The notes beneath the pieces are model-generated. The model did no database searches, was not told the origin of the DNA, and saw nothing but the letters and a program-made list of their open reading frames with translations. The translations under genes and the position numbers were made by a program. This document shows, piece after piece, positions 1-19,634 of a stretch of 48,999 bases of DNA. The DNA is from Deinococcus phoenicis (GTDB lineage Bacteria; Deinococcota; Deinococci; Deinococcales; Deinococcaceae), in NCBI RefSeq assembly GCF_000599865.1, contig NZ_JHAC01000023.1:1-48999 (forward strand), read 5' to 3'. Numbering within the stretch: the stretch's first letter is position 1; each line of letters starts with the position of its first letter.

Positions 1-1
1 G

Positions 2-289
2 GTCGTCCTGAAGCTCGACGAGGAAGGCGCGCTGCTGGAAGGGCCGGGCCAGCCCCGCCTGCATGTCCCGGCCACCCGTGACCCGCTGATCGACGCGACC
101 GGGGCGGGGGACGCGTTCGGCGGGGCCTTCCTGGCGGGGTGGCTGGCGCACGGCGACGCGGGCCGGGCCGCGCGGCTGGCCGTGCAGGTGGGCGGCTGGG
201 TCGTGTCGCGCTTCGGCGCGCGTCCCCCCGCCGACGCGGCCCTGCGGGAGCGGCTGGAACGCTTCAGCGTCAGCGGGGTGGAGGCGTGA
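2..289 (+). CDS. PfkB-family sugar kinase, C-terminal end (partial)
   Basis: This is the 3' end of a ribokinase/PfkB-family carbohydrate kinase; the start lies outside the window. The visible stretch contains [13 protein letters not shown], the family's signature 2, whose GAGD holds the catalytic Asp and the anion hole. A typical C-terminal helix ([17 protein letters not shown]) follows. The substrate (2-keto-3-deoxygluconate, fructose, ribose or another) cannot be told from this fragment. The TGA stop at 287-289 lies next to the start region of mltG, so the two genes probably share a transcript. Confidence 0.85.
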   Translation, partial: VVLKLDEEGALLEGPGQPRLHVPATRDPLIDATGAGDAFGGAFLAGWLAHGDAGRAARLAVQVGGWVVSRFGARPPADAALRERLERFSVSGVEA

Positions 290-309
290 GCCGCCTGCAA
301 GGGCGCGGC

Positions 310-1308
<999 letters not shown>

Positions 1309-1325
1309 CCCCCTAGACTCCCTCC

Positions 1326-1532
1326 ATGCCTTCCCGTGACTTTCTGGAGCGCCGCAATGCCCTGTGGGCGCGGTTGCGCGCGCTGACCCCCGGCACGCCC
1401 GGCTTCGATGCTGCCGGGTTCGAGGAGACGCTGGCGGACCTCGCCGCGCTGACCGGCTGGAGCCGCGAGCGTGTGCTGGCGGGCCTGGGCCTGACACCCG
1501 CCGAGGTTCCGCCCCCCGGAGAGCGGCCTTGA
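1326..1532 (+). CDS. Small hypothetical protein (68 aa) upstream of DUF421 gene
   Basis: A 68-aa, mostly helical, charged protein (begins MPSRDFLERRNALWARLRAL) that I do not recognise. It has no signal peptide or membrane segment. Support for expression comes from context. TAGACT at 1314-1319 lies 6 nt before the ATG, the spacing of a leaderless promoter. Its TGA overlaps the TTG start of the DUF421 gene (TTGA), so translation of the two is probably coupled. A role linked to the DUF421 protein is inferred from this overlap only. Confidence 0.7.
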   Translation: MPSRDFLERRNALWARLRALTPGTPGFDAAGFEETLADLAALTGWSRERVLAGLGLTPAEVPPPGERP

Positions 1533-2305
1533 GCGGCGCGGAGGTCGTGCCGTTCGAGCTGGGGCGGATGTTCCTGGGCGACACCTCGCCGCTGTTCTTG
1601 CTGGAAATCGTGTTCCGTACCGCCGTGATCTTTCTGTGGCTGGTGTTTCTGCTGCGGCTGACCGGCAAGCGGGGGCTGGCGCAGCTCAGTCCGCTGGAAC
1701 TGGCCATCGTGATCGCGCTGGGGTCGGCGGCGGGCGATCCGCTGTTCTATCCGGAAGTGCCGCTGCTGCACGCCATGCTGGTGCTGGCGCTGGTGGTGGG
1801 CTTTCAGCGGGTGCTGGCCAGTCTGGTGATCCGCAGCGAGGCCGTCGAGACCTTTATCGACGGCCAGCCGGTGGAACTCGTCCGCGACGGCGTGATCGGC
1901 CGCCGGGCGCTGGACAGCGTCCACCTCAGCCTGGAAGACCTGTTCGAGCGGCTGCGCAGCCAGGGCGTGCGCCAGCTCGGGGAGGTCCAGCGGGCCTATC
2001 TGGAACAGGACGGCAACCTCAGCGTGTTCACGCACCGGCAGGACCCACCCGCCGGGCTGCCCATCGTGCCCCCCTGGGACCTCGAGGCCCCGCCGCGCTT
2101 TCAGGCCGGCACCGCCTGCCCGCAGGAAGTGGCGTGCCTGAACTGCGGCTCCCGGCTGGAAACCTCCGGCCCGCTGCCCGCCTGCCCGGTCTGCGCCTGC
2201 GAGGCCTGGACGCCTGCCGTCACCGACCCGCTCGGCGGTGGAGACTGCTCCCAGCCCGTGCGGGAAGGCCAGGAACGCGGCCCCAAGTTCGCGGGGCAGG
2301 GCTGA
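1529..2305 (+). CDS. DUF421 (YetF-like) membrane protein with C-terminal zinc ribbon
   Basis: A 258-aa protein of the DUF421/YetF family, bacterial membrane proteins of unclear function. N-terminal hydrophobic helices (around LLEIVFRTAVIFLWLVFLL, then VPLLHAMLVLALVVGF) precede the cytoplasmic DUF421 domain, with the typical FIDGQPVELVRDG and ALDSVHLSLEDLFERLRSQG. The tail carries CLNCG and, about 20 residues later, CPVC: two CxxC pairs that look like a zinc ribbon. I chose TTG 1529 because it overlaps the upstream stop and has GGAGA 6 nt before it; GTG 1547 and ATG 1568 are alternatives. It is convergent with the ferredoxin gene. Confidence 0.85.
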   Translation: MSGAEVVPFELGRMFLGDTSPLFLLEIVFRTAVIFLWLVFLLRLTGKRGLAQLSPLELAIVIALGSAAGDPLFYPEVPLLHAMLVLALVVGFQRVLASLVIRSEAVETFIDGQPVELVRDGVIGRRALDSVHLSLEDLFERLRSQGVRQLGEVQRAYLEQDGNLSVFTHRQDPPAGLPIVPPWDLEAPPRFQAGTACPQEVACLNCGSRLETSGPLPACPVCACEAWTPAVTDPLGGGDCSQPVREGQERGPKFAGQG

Positions 2306-2332
2306 GGCGCGGGGCGGGTGCCCGGGGTCGCG

Positions 2333-2720
2333 CTACCCCTCGGTCGAGGCCCCGGGCCGGGTGGTCCACTGGGGTTCCGGCTCGATCTGCTCGGCGGGGG
2401 CCTTGCCTTGCCGGCTTCCAGGCCGGTGGTCTGCACCGTCTGGAGGGGGGTCAGCACCATGCCCTCCGCGCACTCGATCTGGCAGGAAAGTCGGGCCTGT
2501 CCCAGCAGGCCTTTTTCCGTGAGCTTGTCGTACTCGGCGACCGTCATGGCGTCCGGTTCGCCCTCCGAGAAGCTCACCCGGCAGGTGGTGCAGCGCGCGT
2601 GGCCGCCGCAGCGGTGCAGGATGTCCACGCCGCCGCGTTCCAGCGCCAGCACCAGCCGCTCGCCTGCCCGTGCCGTGAGGTCCCCGTATCCCTGGGCTGT
2701 GATGCTCACCGTGTCGGTCG

Positions 2721-2724
<4 letters not shown>
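2333..2724 (-). CDS. [2Fe-2S] ferredoxin-like protein, frameshifted near its C terminus
   Basis: A small electron carrier with a plant/adrenodoxin-type [2Fe-2S] domain. It starts [12 protein letters not shown] and has [12 protein letters not shown] (Cys-x5-Cys-x2-Cys) plus the fourth Cys in RLSCQIEC. The ATG at 2724 overlaps the stop of the upstream hydrolase (ATGA), so the two form an operon. In the starting frame, sensible sequence runs to LEAGKA; after that the frame gives Pro/Ser/Arg-rich nonsense running antisense into the DUF421 gene as far as 2101. A neighbouring frame instead gives [16 protein letters not shown] and a stop at 2333. The shift falls at the tandem CCTTG repeat plus G-run near 2396-2412. 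I annotate to the corrected stop; the uncorrected product would be 207 aa. Confidence 0.75.
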
Positions 2725-3647
<923 letters not shown>

Positions 3648-3715
3648 GGGGCCAGTGTTCCTGCCCCGCTCACGCCTGCGGTGCGAGGAACCCCAACCCG
3701 CCTTGACGTTCTCCT

Positions 3716-5428
<1,713 letters not shown>

Positions 5429-5436
5429 GGCGCAGT

Positions 5437-6258
<822 letters not shown>

Positions 6259-6281
6259 GGGGAAAGTCTAGCCCGCGTCCC

Positions 6282-7364
<1,083 letters not shown>

Positions 7365-7427
7365 GGCGTGACTATGCCGCGCCGGCAGGGGCGGGCGGGT
7401 GAGATGGGGGCGGGGGCGACCCTCCCC

Positions 7428-8438
<1,011 letters not shown>

Positions 8439-8506
8439 ACGGGCGATTCTACGGGGAGCGGTCAGCGCTCAGGCGGGAAGGCCGAGGCCGGGCGGTGGTC
8501 CGCCGC

Positions 8507-10204
<1,698 letters not shown>

Positions 10205-10285
10205 GGGTTGACCTCCGTGGGGTAAGGGGCGCGCGGCCCGGCGAATGGGGACGCCCGGCCGAAGCAGGAGACTGTGTGTGGGCGC

Positions 10286-10314
10286 ATTCTAATGCCTGGA
10301 AAGGGTTACTGGAC
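10286..10314 (-). promoter_or_regulatory. Candidate promoter for the acyl-CoA ligase gene
   Basis: On the minus strand TAGAAT lies at 10291-10286, with a weak -35 match (GTCCAG) 17 bp upstream. It would start an mRNA with a leader of roughly 75 nt carrying the GGAGGT ribosome site of the downstream ligase. The -35 is poor, so the promoter may need an activator or be weak. Confidence 0.4.
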
Positions 10315-10336
10315 CGGGTGCAACGGGGGAGAAATC

Positions 10337-10364
10337 AAAAAAGGCCCCCCGAAGGGAGCCTTTT
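10337..10364 (-). terminator. Rho-independent terminator of the large lipoprotein gene
   Basis: Just past the stop of the lipoprotein gene, the minus strand reads AAAAGGCTCCC, a TTC loop, then GGGGGGCCTTTTTT. This is a GC-rich stem flanked by A and T runs, a classical intrinsic terminator (also plausible in the plus direction). Confidence 0.85.
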
Positions 10365-10379
10365 GAGAAGAGAAGAGGA

Positions 10380-13298
10380 TCAGGGGGTGGCGGTGGTGTC
10401 GGCTTCTTCGCCGAAGAAGCTGTACGAGCCAGCGGTGTCGGTGACGATACCGTTGAACTGGTCGTAGGAGACGGCGTCGGTGGACAGGACGGCGTCATCG
10501 TTGCCCGTGTTGGGGAAGCCACGGTTGTTGTAGAAGTCGTTCAGCAGGTTGCTGGTGAAGGTGTACTGCTGCTTGTTGTCGGCCGTGGCGCTGTCACCCA
10601 GGGCGACCCAGGGGCTACGGATGCTCCAGTTGGTGACGCGCTGGTTGGCCAGACCGCTGTTGGTCGCGTTCGGGCTGGTGAGCGTGGGGTCACCGGCGCG
10701 CTGGTAGTCACGGATGGCCGCCCACTGGGCAGCATCGAAGCGACCGTACGCCATCACAGCGTTGATCTTCTCGACCAGGTTCGGGGTGGGCGAGGGGAGA
10801 GGCTGGTTGGGGAAGCCGTTGGTGGTGAAGGTACCAGTGGCATCCAGCGTGAGGTTGTTGTCCAGGGTGCTGTTGCCGGTGGTGTTGACCACGAGCACCG
10901 TGCCATTGGCACCCAGCCCAGCGATGGTGTTGCTGGTGTTGCCGAAGACGGCGCTCGTGTTCCGCAGGTAGCCGTCCGAGAGGCCCAGCGTGGGACGGGC
11001 ATTGTTGATGGTCACGGTGGAGATCACGCCAGCACCGTTGTCAATCTTGCCCGTCTTGGGAACAATCACGATCGGCGTGCTGACGATGGTCGCGTTACCG
11101 GCGCGGTCGGTGACCATGGCACGGAGCTGCACGATGCCGCCTTCACCGGGCACTTGCAGCGCGTTCCAGCCCTGATTCAGGCTCATGGAGGAGCTGCCAG
11201 CGTCGGCCGTGCGGCGGGCGAACTGCACCGGGTGACCGATGGTGTCCGTGGTGCCGTCATCAATCGCACCGGGGGCACCATTGGTGCTGATGTTGGTGTC
11301 CCAGAACAGGCGGGCTTCGTAGACACCACAGCCGCCGTCAGAAGCGCTGCTCTCCACCGAGACGCGCTCGCCGCTGTTGACCACGGATTGCAGCGCCGGA
11401 CGGTTGAAGTTGACGGTGGGGTCGGTGTTGTCGATGAACACCGTGTTGTTGACAGCGCCGGTGGCGGGGTTGCCCAGGGCGTCGGTCAGCGTGCCGTAGT
11501 CGATCTTGTACTGGCCGTCCGCGAGGCGGTTGGTATCGAAAGCCTCGCCGTTGGTCAGGTTGATGCCACCGATGTTGAAGGTGGGCTGGCCGATCACGCC
11601 GATGCCGCCTTCGTTGTCCGTCGCACCACCCAGGTTGACCGTGGCGATGTCGCTCAGGCAACGCTCGGGTTCCAGCGAGGGGAAGGGCAGGGCGGAGGTA
11701 TCACGCAGCGCGCTGCCAGTGATGACCGGGCCGACGTTGTCGAAACGGATGGTTTCGTAGCTGGCGCTGGCGGTCTCGTTGCCCAGCTGGTCGCGCACGA
11801 TGGTGTAGATGCGGTAGTTGACGTTGTCCAGCGCCCGCTGGGCCGTGCCCACGGTGGTCTGGCTGCCGGAGCCGATCATGCTGCTGAACGCGGTGCTGCG
11901 GTCGCTGCCGGGTTCGAGGATCGCGGCGCTCTTGACGGTCGCCACGCTCTTGATGGCCTGGGCGCGGCGCATCTCGTCGCTGTCCTGGAGGCCGTTGTCG
12001 TTGAAGGCCGTCTCGGGCACCAGGTAGTAGCGGATGCTCTCGAAGCCGGCGGGGCGGCGCTGGAGGAAGGAGGCACCGTAGGGAGCCTGGCCGTACTCGC
12101 GGTCCTGGAGGCTGGGGTTGCTGGTGAACAGGTTGATGTCACCACGCGCAAAGTTGATGTTGGTGCCGTTGTAGTTGCGGCGGAGGGCCGAGTAGCCGTT
12201 GCTGACGCCGTTGAACTCGGGGTCCGCCTGCTGCGGGCCTTTGTTGTCGGCAATCACGGGCTGGAAGCTGACAGCCGTGCCGTTGACACGGAAGACCAGC
12301 CACTCGCGCACGGCCTCGAACTCACCGAGGCGGCGGGTGTCCAGCTGGGCCGTCACGGGGCCGTTGGCCGAAGCCACGGCGCGCAGAACGTCGCCCGCCT
12401 GGATGTCGTCGTTGGTGGGCACATCCGAGCCGGTGGTGCGGGCCAGGATGATCTCGACCTTGGAGCCGGCCGCGGCGGTGTAGGACACGTTCACGGTGCC
12501 CTTGACGTACACGTCGACGTTGGTGTCGGGGTTGCCGGGGGTGCTGACACCCTGACCGATGCGGCGCCAGCCGTTGACGGCATCAATAACGATGCCCTCG
12601 TTCGTCAGGGTCAGTTCCTGGGTGGGGTCGAAGCTGATGTTGGAAGTCGCGGGGGTAGCCGGAGCCTTGGCGTCCACAGCCACGCTGCTGGACACGGTGT
12701 TCCCGTTGGCGTCCTTACCGCTCACCGTGATGACGTTGCTGCCTGCGACTGTGGGGGTCACGGTGCAGAAGCCGCCGCTGGTGCTGCTGGAGGCGTTGAC
12801 GGCGGTGCCGTCGGCGATGGTGCAGGTCACGCCGGTCAGGGCTGCCGAGGTGGTAAAGGTCACCTGGATGGCCTGGTTCATCGTCACCGAAGCGCCGTTG
12901 GTGGGGCTGGTGATGTTGAGCACAGCGCTGGGGTTCGGGTTGGGATTGGGGTTGGTCCCGGGGTTGCTGGCCGTGTAGTTCAGCGTGACGCTGCCGTTAC
13001 CGTTGGTCAGGTCGGCCGTCTGGGAGTTGGGGGAAGTGTAGCCGTTGACGGTGCCGCCGGTCACGGTGTACTTCTTGTTCTTCAGCGTGAGCACCTGGCC
13101 GTTGTTGACCGTGAAGCTGCTGGTCACGCCGTTGGTGTCGGTCACGGTGATCGGGGCGGAAGTAACGCCACCCGTCAGGTTGACAGTGAGCGTGCGGTCC
13201 ACAACCTGCGTACCACTGTTGTCCGTGGGCGTGTTGCCACCGCAGGACGCGAGTGTGAGGATGCCCGTCAGGGCCATCAGAGCCATGTTCTTCTTCAT
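10380..13298 (-). CDS. Large Asn/Thr/Gly-rich surface lipoprotein with Ig-like repeats
   Basis: A 972-aa predicted lipoprotein. MKKNMALMALTGILTLASC ends in a lipobox with Cys as the acylated residue. A PEGA-like region follows (NGQVLTLKNKKYTVTGGTVNGY), then a PNPNPNPN linker, a bacterial Ig-like domain (ITSPTNGASVTMNQAIQVTF with a Cys pair), and further beta-sandwich-like segments built around DNTDPTVNF and DRAGNATIVSTPI. Its composition (N, T, G, S) differs sharply from the Arg/Ala/Leu-rich neighbours. The ATG at 13298 is chosen for the GGAGGAAGT ribosome site; an upstream TTG at 13430 would bury the signal peptide. It is a single-gene unit with its own strong promoter and terminator. The function is unknown; a structural envelope role is inferred. 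Confidence 0.85.
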   Translation of the reverse strand: MKKNMALMALTGILTLASCGGNTPTDNSGTQVVDRTLTVNLTGGVTSAPITVTDTNGVTSSFTVNNGQVLTLKNKKYTVTGGTVNGYTSPNSQTADLTNGNGSVTLNYTASNPGTNPNPNPNPSAVLNITSPTNGASVTMNQAIQVTFTTSAALTGVTCTIADGTAVNASSSTSGGFCTVTPTVAGSNVITVSGKDANGNTVSSSVAVDAKAPATPATSNISFDPTQELTLTNEGIVIDAVNGWRRIGQGVSTPGNPDTNVDVYVKGTVNVSYTAAAGSKVEIILARTTGSDVPTNDDIQAGDVLRAVASANGPVTAQLDTRRLGEFEAVREWLVFRVNGTAVSFQPVIADNKGPQQADPEFNGVSNGYSALRRNYNGTNINFARGDINLFTSNPSLQDREYGQAPYGASFLQRRPAGFESIRYYLVPETAFNDNGLQDSDEMRRAQAIKSVATVKSAAILEPGSDRSTAFSSMIGSGSQTTVGTAQRALDNVNYRIYTIVRDQLGNETASASYETIRFDNVGPVITGSALRDTSALPFPSLEPERCLSDIATVNLGGATDNEGGIGVIGQPTFNIGGINLTNGEAFDTNRLADGQYKIDYGTLTDALGNPATGAVNNTVFIDNTDPTVNFNRPALQSVVNSGERVSVESSASDGGCGVYEARLFWDTNISTNGAPGAIDDGTTDTIGHPVQFARRTADAGSSSMSLNQGWNALQVPGEGGIVQLRAMVTDRAGNATIVSTPIVIVPKTGKIDNGAGVISTVTINNARPTLGLSDGYLRNTSAVFGNTSNTIAGLGANGTVLVVNTTGNSTLDNNLTLDATGTFTTNGFPNQPLPSPTPNLVEKINAVMAYGRFDAAQWAAIRDYQRAGDPTLTSPNATNSGLANQRVTNWSIRSPWVALGDSATADNKQQYTFTSNLLNDFYNNRGFPNTGNDDAVLSTDAVSYDQFNGIVTDTAGSYSFFGEEADTTATP

Positions 13299-13458
13299 AC
13301 TTCCTCCGTGGGGATGAATCCCCAACCTGCTTGACGTGTGCCGCCGCTTGGGGCTTGGTGAGCGAACTGGAGGCCAGTTGCCGAGTTTCCTGCTCCCGCT
13401 CGTTCCTGCCGCCCTGTCCATAGGTCCCACGTTAAGCCAGGATGTGAATCCTTAGGCG

Positions 13459-13487
13459 AGTATATGGACGCCCCTGGGGGGTGTCAA
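13459..13487 (-). promoter_or_regulatory. Strong sigma-70-type promoter of the large lipoprotein gene
   Basis: On the minus strand, TTGACA (13487-13482), a 17-bp spacer and TATACT (13464-13459). This is a near-perfect housekeeping promoter. Transcription would start near 13452 and give a leader of about 150 nt before the GGAGGAAGT ribosome site. It is the best-matching promoter of the window. Confidence 0.85.
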
Positions 13488-13545
13488 CAAGATTTGTGCG
13501 GCGTGTACGGGGCGAAGGACTCATGAAGAATCAGGAACCGGTCAG

Positions 13546-13560
13546 CTGAACCAGGTTCAG
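13546..13560. repeat. 15-bp perfect palindrome in the 525-bp upstream region
   Basis: CTGAACCAGGTTCAG: 7-bp arms around a central A. It lies about 60 bp upstream of the -35 box of the large lipoprotein promoter. On the plus strand it is followed by TTTTCTT, so it could be an operator or, read as a 5-bp stem with a CCAGG loop, a weak terminator of an unannotated plus-strand RNA. The rest of the gap (13299-13823) shows no convincing gene. Confidence 0.5.
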
Positions 13561-13823
13561 TTTTCTTCCAGGGAGGGTGCCCTGAGAGAAGGCGTTCCAG
13601 AGAGAAAAAAAGCCGCAAACTCACTTCGCCTTCCGGAAAGAGAAGCCGCGCCACACCGGCCTCACTAAAGGGAGGATAAAGAGAGGGGTGCCCCTGGTGG
13701 GTCAACGGGTTTTTATCGAAATCTCATCCGAGAACGGCTCTGGCTGGCTCCTTTCTTTGGCACATTGTTCTCATCTCCTGACAGTCGGGATGGAATGGTC
13801 CTCGTTCCCAGGTGCAGCGCCCC

Positions 13824-14219
<396 letters not shown>

Positions 14220-14293
14220 TGGGACGAGTGTAGCCGAGGGGGCGTGGCCCAGGGAAAAGAAACAGGCTGGCCCTCACGCGCTACGCTGCCCGC

Positions 14294-15076
14294 ATGACCA
14301 GCGATGTGATTCTCGTAGACACCCGCGCGGGCGTCCGGACCCTGACGCTGAACCGCGCCGACCGGCTGAATGCCGCGAATGACGCGCTACTCCTGGCACT
14401 GACGGAGGAACTGAAGGCCGCCGACGCCGATTCCGGCGTGCGCGTGGTGGTCATTACGGGGGCGGGGCGGGGCTTTTGCGCGGGGCAGGATCTGGGGGAC
14501 GTGTCGGGGCGGGACATGACCTTCACCGAACACCTCAACCGCACCTACAACCCGTTGATCCGCACCATCCGGGGGCTGGGCAAGCCCGTCGTCACCGCTG
14601 TCAATGGGGTGGCGGCGGGCGCGGGGGCCAGCCTCGCGCTCTCGGGAGACATCCGGCTGTGGGCGCAGTCGGCCAGCCTGATCGAGGTGTTTTCCAACAT
14701 AGCCCTGGTGCCGGATTCGGGCAGCACGTGGTTTCTGCCCCGGCTGGTCGGGTACCACCGCGCCTTCGAGCTGATGGCCCTGGCCGAGCGCGTGAACGCC
14801 GAGGAGGGGCAGCGCCTCGGGCTGTGCGAGCACGTCTACCCCGACGAGACTTTCCGGGAGGACGTGCAGGCGTACGCCGAGCGCCTCGCCGCGCGGCCCG
14901 CGCACACGCTGAAGCTGACCAAGCAGGCGCTGAATGCCGCCATGACCAGCACGCTGGACGAGGCGCTGGACCAGGAGGCGGCGTTGCAGCAGCTGGCCGG
15001 GGATCACTGGGAACACGAGGAAGGGGTGACGGCCTTCAAAGCGCGGCGGGCGCCGGTGTTCGTGCGGGAGGAGTAA
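14294..15076 (+). CDS. Enoyl-CoA hydratase/isomerase family protein
   Basis: A 260-aa crotonase-fold enzyme that probably hydrates or isomerises enoyl-CoA in fatty-acid or phenylacetate-type degradation. It shows the CoA-binding GAGRGFCAGQDL, the oxyanion-hole region NGVAAGAGASLALSGDIRL, FSNIALVPDSGSTWFLPRLVG and a C-terminal helix with LKLTKQALN. The FCAGQDL and SNIALVPDSG pattern resembles PaaB/PaaG enoyl-CoA hydratases, but no other paa genes are present. TACGCT at 14282-14287 lies 6 nt before the ATG. Confidence 0.88.
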   Translation: MTSDVILVDTRAGVRTLTLNRADRLNAANDALLLALTEELKAADADSGVRVVVITGAGRGFCAGQDLGDVSGRDMTFTEHLNRTYNPLIRTIRGLGKPVVTAVNGVAAGAGASLALSGDIRLWAQSASLIEVFSNIALVPDSGSTWFLPRLVGYHRAFELMALAERVNAEEGQRLGLCEHVYPDETFREDVQAYAERLAARPAHTLKLTKQALNAAMTSTLDEALDQEAALQQLAGDHWEHEEGVTAFKARRAPVFVREE

Positions 15077-15118
15077 GGGCGGTGTTCACTGGGGCTGGAA
15101 GGCGTTTCCCCACCCCCC

Positions 15119-15151
15119 AGCCCCCTACCCCGCCGGGTAAGGGGAGCTTTT
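15119..15151 (+). terminator. Candidate terminator in the convergent gap after enoyl-CoA hydratase
   Basis: An imperfect stem, AGCCCCCTACCC to GGGTAAGGGGAGCT, followed by TTTT. It lies 43 bp past the hydratase stop, in a 302-bp gap between convergent genes. The rest of the gap (to 15378) shows no gene; its skewed pyrimidine and purine tracts may be remains of a dispersed repeat. Confidence 0.5.
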
Positions 15152-15378
15152 CGCTGCGCTCGGCAGGAGTCGTTCCGGGCGTGTTCGGCGTCGCCTGTCC
15201 CGTGACGGTTCCGGCCTCGACGCCATCCTTCGCCCAGGGGGAAGGCCTCGGGCCTGCGGCCCGAACGGCTCGGCGGCCTGGAAGGTGAAGTGGGAAGGTA
15301 GGGCTTGGCCGTCCGCTGACCCGGTCAAAAGCCGGGGAAGCGAGAGCTTTGGCCTTTTCCTCCTGCCGCTGAGCGCCC

Positions 15379-16929
<1,551 letters not shown>

Positions 16930-16943
16930 AGGTCCCCCGGTTC

Positions 16944-16978
16944 CCAAAGAAAACTCCCCGCCGGACAGTGGCGGGGAG
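16944..16978 (-). terminator. Attenuator terminator in the ilvA leader
   Basis: On the minus strand, CTCCCCGCC (16978-16970), a 7-nt loop, the perfect partner GGCGGGGAG (16962-16954), then TTTTCTTT. This complete intrinsic terminator ends about 15 nt before the ilvA start and 27 nt after the leader-peptide stop. No gene ends upstream of it except the leader ORF, so it is positioned to stop transcription before ilvA. Confidence 0.85.
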
Positions 16979-17005
16979 AAGCGTGCAGCGCGCAGGCCGG
17001 AAGCG

Positions 17006-17044
17006 TCAGTCCCCGAACCCCCGAATAATTCGCGCCGCGTTCAT
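17006..17044 (-). CDS. ilvA leader peptide (12 aa, tandem Ile codons)
   Basis: The ORF reads MNAARIIRGFGD, stop TGA. The two adjacent Ile codons are both ATT, an uncommon choice in this GC-rich genome. The ATG is 6 nt after TATTCT (17051-17056), so the leader ORF looks leaderless: the mRNA would begin at or next to the AUG. Its stop lies 27 nt before the attenuator stem. The expected role is to sense isoleucyl-tRNA: stalling at Ile-Ile would favour read-through into ilvA. Inferred from layout. Confidence 0.75.
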   Translation of the reverse strand: MNAARIIRGFGD

Positions 17045-17050
17045 GGGGCC

Positions 17051-17056
17051 AGAATA
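17051..17056 (-). promoter_or_regulatory. -10 box for the leaderless ilvA leader transcript
   Basis: TATTCT on the minus strand, 6 nt upstream of the leader ATG. No good -35 is visible at the usual distance, as is common for the leaderless promoters in this window. Confidence 0.6.
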
Positions 17057-17128
17057 GGGGCGCGGCGGGGGAGAGGATGGCGGGAGAGGTAGACAAATCG
17101 GAAAGGGGACGCGGGAGGGGAGGCCCCC

Positions 17129-18301
<1,173 letters not shown>

Positions 18302-18407
18302 GCCGCAGCCGATCCTGGAGGCAGGGGAGCCGGGTGGGCTGCACGGCCCTCATCTCACGCGCCTGTCAGCCCCCGCACAGGGGCCGCCCCTTATACTCGC
18401 GGAACAG

Positions 18408-19623
<1,216 letters not shown>

Positions 19624-19634
<11 letters not shown>

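Noticed and set aside
2101..2332. Extended C-terminal tail of the ferredoxin in its original frame
   Set aside because: It is antisense to the DUF421 C terminus and is Pro/Ser/Arg nonsense. A neighbouring frame gives a better end.
11154..13334. A 726-codon open frame on the plus strand opposite the large lipoprotein gene
   Set aside because: It is the antisense shadow of a confident gene with signal peptide, ribosome site, promoter and terminator. Its translation is Gly/Ala/Val/His-rich with no domain.
13484..13705. 73-codon minus-strand frame upstream of the large lipoprotein gene
   Set aside because: It has no ribosome site or -10 box at the right distance, no family features, and it runs through the lipoprotein promoter.
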